DNA from: Polymyxa betae
Taxonomy: Eukaryota > Endomyxa > Phytomyxea > Plasmodiophorida > Plasmodiophoridae
Length of the DNA: 64,000 nucleotides
Direction: 5' to 3'
Assembly: GCA_003693705.1 (NCBI GenBank)
Contig: RBZT01000846.1
Coordinates: forward strand, 62,001 to 126,000
The position numbers and the translations under genes are program-made. Below, in pieces: positions 57,021-64,000 of this stretch (the stretch's first letter is position 1; each line of letters opens with the position of its first letter). A model generated the notes under the pieces. That model searched no databases. It was given only the letters and a program-made list of their open reading frames with translations, and was not told where the DNA came from.

Positions 57021-58376
57021 ATGTTCGCTATTACATCCAACATTGTCAAGCGCCTTCCATCAGCCTGGTCTGGTGTTAGAGTAGCTGCTACAGCGTTACC
57101 TCTCGCCAATGGACACCACCGCTATGCATCGACGTCTACGAAGGAACCTAAACGTGTAGCTGTCACTGGTGCTGCCGGCCAGATTGGATATCAAATACTA
57201 TTTCGTATTGCATCTGGGCAATTACTTGGTCCAGACCAACCTGTTATTATCCATGCCATAGAATTAGAGCAGGCTATGAATGCATTACGAGGTGTTGCTA
57301 TGGAGCTTGATGATTGTGCTTTCCCTCTGCTTCGTGGAGGTATTAATCAGGCTCTACTGGCATCATTTCATTTAGATCACAATTATAGTGGTGCAAACCA
57401 GCGACCTTGATGAAGGATTCGACGATATTGACTATGCTTTGCTTGTTGGAAGCCGTCCTCGTGGTAAAGGAATGGAACGTCAGGAGCTCCTGTCTCTCAA
57501 CGGGAAAATATTCGTTGGTACTGGAAAAGCTTTGAATAAGAATGTAAAAAGTTCGCTCAATTTTTAATTTGTTGTTCAAAAGCGTCATTCTAGGCAAAGA
57601 AGACGGCGAAAATCCTCGTTGTGAGTATCGGTATATCGACGCGATCTTTTTTACTGAATTAACATCGTTTTCAAGGTGGGAAATCCTGCTAATACAAACT
57701 GTCTAGTGGCGTCTGCTAATGCCCCTGATATCCCTGCGTATGCTATCATCATGATATTGTACATCTTCCAAACGTTTGAATATTGATGTCAGTGAGAACT
57801 TTGCTGCCATGACCCGTCTAGATCATGATCGTGCTGTTGCTCAAGTTGCCATCAAGACCAAATCTCATTGCACCGATGTTTCTAAGCTTGCAATTTGGGG
57901 CAACCACAGGTTCGTGAGTCTCGTGTGCTGTCCGGTTTAATCTAAAATTGTTTTAAAGTGCAACCCAATATCCCGATATCACACATTGTGAAGTGAAAGG
58001 CAAGAAGGCGTTAGATGTTATTAACGATGAGACCTGGGTCAAGGATACTTTCATTCCTTGTGTGCAACAACGTGGTGCTGCTATTATTGCTGCTCGTGGA
58101 TTATCGAGTGCTGCTTCTGCCGCTAATGCTGCTATCACGCATACATTTGATCGATTCAAGGGAACCAATGGGAAATGGGTCTCTATGGCCGTTCCTTCAG
58201 ATGGTAGTTATGGTATTGAGGAAGGATTATTCTTTTCGTACCCAATTACCTGCAACAATGACAAATACGAAATTGTACAAGGACTTGAAGTTGATTCCTT
58301 CAGCGCTGAGATGATTGAAAAGACCAAGAAAGAGCTTCTTGCCGAACGTGACATGGTCAAGGATCTGCTGCCCTAA
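57021..58376 (+). CDS. MDH: Malate dehydrogenase, cytosolic-type with presequence
   Basis: About seven exons. The basic N-terminus [20 protein letters not shown] precedes [20 protein letters not shown], the NAD-binding loop. The first intron joins LLRGG to [20 protein letters not shown] and [20 protein letters not shown]. Later exons give [40 protein letters not shown] and [20 protein letters not shown] (catalytic His), then [20 protein letters not shown]. The sequence class is that of the cytosolic or bacterial TA-type MDH, while the N-terminus (rich in Arg/Ser/Ala, no acids for 40 residues) suggests import into mitochondria. Confidence 0.9.
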
Positions 58377-58471
58377 ACATGCAGTAGATTCAAACCATAA
58401 TGCGAATGAAGAAATTTTAACAACCAATGGATAATTTGTTAGATGGCTTGACGATAATGATTGGGTAGATA

Positions 58472-61400
58472 TTACAATCGTATTCTTTTAACGGGATCAT
58501 TGGTTCTTGGGTCTATAGATACCCGACAGAATGGGCATGATCCAGTCCTCAGTATAGCTATCTCGAATTCATCTTCGTTGAATATCGAACAGCAATTATG
58601 ACATTGAATTAGAGCAAGTCCAGGTATGAGACATTTATAAAATCGGACAGGTCCAATACCAGCATGAGTAGTTGGTGTAAGAAACACCGATGATCTTGAC
58701 ATTGATGCAAGAATGTGTTTGCTCACTTCAACGTCCTGTTTAACACATAATCAGGTTCAACAGTTCATTGCCATTCAAACATCCAACCGGATATTTTCCA
58801 TCGACTGTTTGTTGAATCTGAATTACTTGTTGCATAAAGCCACTATCTCCTTCTTCATCGCTATTGCCTTCTTGATCACCACATCGATCCAATGTAAGGA
58901 TATTTGTCTCACCGTTCACATGGGTATTCGATTCTTTCCTGTGATTGCAAATAAATGTGATACAGACCTAAAGACTAGGCTCAGTTTCAATCATACCTTT
59001 CTGTCTGTTTGAGAGTTGGGCCAGAATTAATAATTGATAATGCTTCTTGAACAGAGAGGTTCCCATCTACCTGTTAGCAAATTTCAATATATTGCTGACT
59101 TTGGCACAATACAGAAAACTACCTGGAACTCTACCAGAGGTAACACCTCAAATGTACATGCGGAACGTACAAAGCGGTGCTTACAATTCGTGCAGCAATC
59201 TCCTGCTGTAAATAGAGCATTCCGAGTTGAACATCTAAACAAGCAAATCAGTAAGATCTCCTGATAAAGCGTGCAGCTTGAAGTACTTATAACATATTGG
59301 AAGCAGCTCAGTTCGGTCTAAGAACGGTTTTCCTTGGATTAAAATCGATTGAAGTTCGATTTCTTCCCGTTTCTCAGGCGGTATCCGTAATTTTTGAAGT
59401 ATTGAATAGCAAAGACGAGCAAGTTTAAATGCCTAAAATAAATTCAGATTGTGATCCATAATGTTGAAGCTGTAACCTCAAGATGGACGGCCTGCTTTGC
59501 AAGAGTAGATAAAAGAGCAAAGAATGAGATAAACCCATGAGATCCTACATCATCCCAGAACTTAAATCTCTTATCGTCATCGAACATAGCAATGCGTGCA
59601 GATACCTTCTGAGTTCACATCCATTCCTTCAATATTAAGTACATGAAGGGCACTATTAAATATAGTTTCGGCAGAAAGGGTAGTGAATGGTTCGAATGTA
59701 AAACGATACACATTAGAATATGCAAAATACAGCACTGCACATTTGTAATTTTCTTGAAAATCGCGATCATTAAAGGAAGATTGTCTAGCGACATCTAATG
59801 CCGTCTGGAAATAATAGTACGATGCATCAGAGAAGCGTCTCTCATGCACTGCACTTAGAGTAAGCTGATTCAATAACTGAGCTGCCTGATCAGATCGACC
59901 TGCGCGAGCAAAAGCTTCCTGTAACCGAAGACCAGATCAATTAAATGAAAGACAGGAGCCGGGCTCAATAACCTGAGCTTCATCAAATCTGTCATTAACA
60001 GCGAGCCATTGTGCATATGGTAAATAGATCTCATTGGCATATTCAGGATGTCGTTTCACCATATCTGAATCCTGATTGAAACCCTTGACAGAAAGCATTG
60101 CATTGATACGATACCTAGAGCTATATCCCAAGTTTGTGCTTGAACACATAATGATATTAATGAAACAATATCATCTATTCGTAAATATACATCTCGTGCA
60201 TATTGAAAGCTGCCACATGATCGAAATGTATCTGCAGCCTGTAATCAATCAGTATGAGTGGGAGCAATATGCAATTTACAACCAACCTGTTTCAACACAG
60301 CAGTTTCAACACTACTTAATTTATTGATCCTTTCAATGAGCTTATCAGTCCAACCATGCTGGCCCATGATCTCGATCGCCCGACTGTAATCTTTGGCCGC
60401 CCAGAACATTTCAGCCGCAGGCTCAGGTTCGTTACCTACAGTAGCTTACTTAATGGAATTATGCTTGGAAAGTAAATATATTGATGTACCTTGAAGTAAC
60501 CAGTTCGCCTCATTCCGTAATAAACGGATCATTTCGTTATCGACCTCGGAGCCTCCATTCTGATATCCGAAACGTTCGATGATGGATTTAGCACGATTCC
60601 AATCACGTAAATCCAGATACATCTCCATTGCACGATTAAAGTAACCAGATCGACAGAATAGTGCACTGGCCTCCTCGAATTTCCCTAAATTCGAAGCTCA
60701 TCAAAGCAGGTCATAGCAGAGGGCCAGTATATCAACCTTGATAGGCTTGAATTTCAGCAGCAAATAGGTTCCTATCGTAATTAGGGCGTTTCGATGCGAT
60801 ACTGATTTGATTGATGAGTTCTGTATAAGTGATATCTCGAAGTCGAATGAAGGATCGTCTGGCTACATCCAGATCCAGATTAGCAAGTGACTGAAATGAG
60901 AGAAGTTTCCAATCCTGTTCTGTTACACCAAGACATGCAATCTATCAACCAATCAGTTGATAGGTTGAGCCATGAAAGTATATAAAGATACCTTGTAAGC
61001 ATTTGTATAATCACCACTAGCTAAATATGAATGCATTGCTGCTGATTGAAATACATCAACAGTAACCATAGATGCATATTGCAAGCAGAATACTTTAGAT
61101 GCTTTAAATCCCACTACGAACCTATATTGCAATCTTATTAGTGTTGTATAAGACCGATTCCAGGATTGACAAAACCCTTGAAGTCGTTGGCGATGAACCG
61201 GGAAATTCGATGTCTTGATGGCCAGCTGAGAGTTTCCAGAGAAACAAAACATATCATCAAATTGAGCATTCCAGGCAACACTATTTGCATTCTGCTCCTC
61301 AAATAGAACCTTTCGACTTTCAATATCATAAATAAACACCTAGTTCAGAGCATCATCAAAGGAGTGATACAGAGGCGACTTTGGCCATACAGCGGAATTC

Positions 61401-63321
61401 TCGTCGACAATGGCGATCTTCTTTCGATTAGATGATAGATCCAGACAGCGTATTGGTGCAGAATGTTGTAGAAGTTGAATCGGGAATTTATTGTCAATGA
61501 AGATCTGCATAACCGATCCATCACGTAATCCAATAAGCAATCCTTCAGCACCAGCAGGTCCACCAATCACCTGATACACTCAATAATGGATTATCAATTT
61601 GAGAGGCCAGACCTTGATATAGCGAATAATGGATTCAAAGACCCATTCACGTATTTTATCACCAGCAAACGAATACAGTTGTAATTTCTTCTCCTGACAG
61701 AGAACGACATTGCTGGATGTGACCACCAATAAATTGCATTGAAGTTCTTTAACAATCTTATCTGATAATCTATGAAAACAGTGTCCAAATTCATTTACTC
61801 ACAAATGCAATTGAATATGTTATCATACTTATAATGCATATCGAAATCATCAGTAGGTGATGCTTCATAAATTAATATTCGATCTTGTAATTGAATAGCT
61901 AATCTATCTTTATAAATAGCGATCTTCTTAACATAATCACGTGTGCGAATCCGAACCTGTTCATGAAGATGAGAGCAATGTGATAGAGCATCAGTAATGT
62001 AACCGACCTTCTGTTCTGATATCATATGTTGTATAATAACATCTGACATAGCTTCTCGATATGCATATCGATCTCTATATAGACCATGTACAGTATTAAA
62101 TACTAATTTATGCACCTCCAGTTCTCCTGCATACAAATTTACCTCATTAGTGACCAACAACGTATTAGATATGTAACGTGACAAACCTCCATTCGATGCA
62201 AATGCAAAGCATCGAGATTTAGGTCTTTGTTTGACTGTCCATATCCAATGTGCTGCTGATACAAGTACTGTTAAATATACACCTTCTCGTGTATATAGCT
62301 GCACTTCTTTATTCGAACCAGACACAAGCAGAAATTCCCCATTATTAAAGTGTTCAATGGCGCATGGATCAAACCCTATAGTTGAAGGTTACCTCCACCA
62401 GAGGACCAGTACGGCCCGTATCCTGACCTATATGTCTATCCTTCCATAACTGCTGTCCATTGATCTGATAGAACGATAATGTTTGATCCCAACATCCCAC
62501 AGCTAATGTTGATTGTCCTTCTGAGTTTGATGGCGACCATTGTAAACACCAGATAGGTTCATGCCGTTCTATTACACTTTTTTCATTACCCTACAATATT
62601 CATATTGATCACGTTAACAAGTTACACATCAATCCAGATTACAGACGGCGAACCTGTCGGTCGCGGATTGAGACATGGCCGTCGTACTGGCCTAGGGCTA
62701 GGTAGTTCCCGTCCGGCGTCCAGGATGCAGAGACGATTTTGCTAGATACTTTGTATTTATGGACAGCTGTGTATTGGGATTTAGAGATGTGCTTATAAGG
62801 GATATCTGTAAGATACCTTTCTGATCTGGTGACCATAACCCAAAATCACTTGCTGTACATGATGCTAGAATATGTTTACATGGATTATATGACTATGTAA
62901 ATATACACTGTTAATACTATGATAGAAAATATATGAAAGATGAATTACAAGACATTGAATAGTATCAGCATGAGAATATTTCAGTACTCCCTCACATGTA
63001 TCAGTCCAGATTATTACACAACTATCTGCACCACCAGATGCAAATCTACATCCATCAAATGAATATGCTACACAATATACTGTGGTCTTATGGCCTATCA
63101 TCAGATAAAGTTACATATCTCGAGATAGATGTTGCTGATCTATAATCACCTTTCAGTGAATGTATCAATTGCCCAGTTTCAGCATCATAAACTAGAACAC
63201 GAGATCCAATGGCTACTAACAAACGTGAAGCATCTGGTGAGAAATCGATGGAATATACAAGCGGAGGTAGTGAATCTCTCTCTGGGAGATCTTCAGCCCA
63301 GACAACCTGACTTCTGACCAT
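58472..63321 (-). CDS. IFT122: Intraflagellar transport protein IFT122
   Basis: Part of the IFT-A complex needed for retrograde flagellar transport. The first exon, [20 protein letters not shown], has [20 protein letters not shown] and [16 protein letters not shown]. The next exons have [40 protein letters not shown] and [20 protein letters not shown]-type WD repeats. The middle and C-terminal exons are TPR-like helices. The last exon carries a zinc-binding tail: [20 protein letters not shown], then [16 protein letters not shown], the IFT122 terminal zinc ribbon. About 20 short introns (around 45-60 bases). Confidence 0.92.
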
Positions 63322-63593
63322 ATATAATGATTATATGACATGTAGAGTATAGAGAAGAGAGAGACAGAGATAGAGAGGTATACTGTGCAGTATGTATCTA
63401 TTGACATGTCACATGACAATTAATGATACACATTATCTATACTACTATATATCATATTCATCATACAAGCCAATATTACATACAGAACATGTATTTAGTC
63501 CATACAACAAGTATTGCGCTAGTTAGACGCAGTCGCTCTCATTGCTTGATCTATTTGGTTTATTAATCAAAGAGACAGAGATCGCTCTCCGTC
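63322..63593. promoter_or_regulatory. Divergent promoter between IFT122 and BUD31
   Basis: A 272-base intergenic region separates two head-to-head starts. It contains GA-rich and AT-rich segments; no TATA box was judged decisive. Confidence 0.6.
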
Positions 63594-64000
63594 ATGCCCA
63601 ATATACGTACTAATAGGACCAAAGTTCCAGATGGATTCCATGTACTTCAGGATACACTCGATGAATTCGATCGACGCATGAGAGAGGCGGAACTCGAGCC
63701 TCATGACGGCAAGAAGAAGAACGAAGCTCTCTGTAATCTAGGCTTAAATCATGTTCTGGTCGTATTGAACTAACCATGTCTGGCCGTATCTAGGGCCAGT
63801 ATTTCGTATTAATCATGAGCGAACCAGGTATATATACGATATGTGGCTGATTCGGAACATTACCCGTCCAGTGTATGATTTCTGTATTCGTGAGAAATAT
63901 GCAGATGCAGGTCTAGTTGCTAAATGGAAAAAGGTTCTCATTCGCTCATGGTTCATTTCAAGTTCATTAATTTTATTTCATTATATAGCAAGGATATGAA
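63594..64000 (+). CDS. BUD31: BUD31/G10 splicing factor (3' partial)
   Basis: MPNIRTNRTKVPDGFHVLQD, LDEFDRRMREAELEPHDGKK matches the BUD31 N-terminus. Three short introns follow: gtaatc to atctag (63732-63795), gtatat to gtccag (about 63831-63874), and gttctc to tatatag (about 63934-63988). The exons read LGQYFVLIMSEP, VYDFCIREKYADAGLVAKWK and K|QGYE. The Cys-rich C-terminal part lies beyond the window. BUD31 is a small spliceosomal Prp19-related protein. Confidence 0.93.

Noticed and set aside
1-64000. Bacterial operon, phage, CRISPR or toxin-antitoxin system
   Set aside because: Pervasive spliceosomal introns, eukaryotic gene content and absence of repeats or phage genes exclude this.

Overview
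This window is nuclear DNA from a eukaryote with dense, compact genes on both strands. Nearly all introns are GT-AG and 43-65 bases long, and intergenic gaps are short. The best guess is a zoosporic (flagellated), early-diverging fungus such as a chytrid. Fungus-like features are a secreted protein with a GPI-type tail, a UAF30/TRI1-like DEK-C plus SWIB protein, an ORT1-like carrier and an Atp4-type ATP synthase b subunit. Flagellum-linked genes are also present: IFT122 and a CCDC180-like coiled-coil protein. FANCI and a GT60 glycosyltransferase are known from early-diverging lineages and are missing from yeasts. Another flagellated opisthokont cannot be excluded. No phage, plasmid, CRISPR or transposon was seen.

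Layout. 0-9 kb: a PRP38-family splicing factor fused to a Tudor-like domain (5' end outside the window), a CDCA7-type zinc-finger protein, a small ORF, an SR-rich RRM protein, a cyclin-fold (TFIIB-like) candidate, a four-TM protein, a GT60 glycosyltransferase and the spliceosomal cyclophilin PPIH. 9-19 kb: a PH-domain protein joined to a permuted papain-like fold, a poorly resolved gene, a SET-domain protein of about 1,334 residues with a polyQ tail, and MCM10. 19.6-26.7 kb: two adjacent mitochondrial carriers of the ORT1/SLC25 type, a two-RRM protein, PSMA6, NFU1 and a tail-anchored protein. 26.8-34.2 kb: one very intron-rich gene, DOP1. 34.6-42 kb: ATP synthase b, two small genes, PLRG1/PRP46, a CENP-A-like histone, a TPR protein, LSM1 and a secreted GPI-type protein. 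42.6-47.9 kb: a two-TM protein, an acyl-protein-thioesterase-like protein that appears to lack its nucleophile, a PDI/TMX-like thioredoxin protein and a UAF30/TRI1-like protein. 48-64 kb: FANCI, the CCDC180-like protein, CDP-DAG synthase, malate dehydrogenase, IFT122 and the start of BUD31.

The genes are housekeeping in character and are not an operon or island. Functional themes are splicing (PRP38, PPIH, PLRG1, BUD31), chromosome biology (SET, MCM10, CENP-A, FANCI), mitochondria (carriers, NFU1, ATP synthase b, MDH) and the flagellum (IFT122, CCDC180). I placed exon boundaries by eye from GT-AG signals, reading-frame phase and family similarity. Where spans are given without exon lists, the internal structure is approximate.
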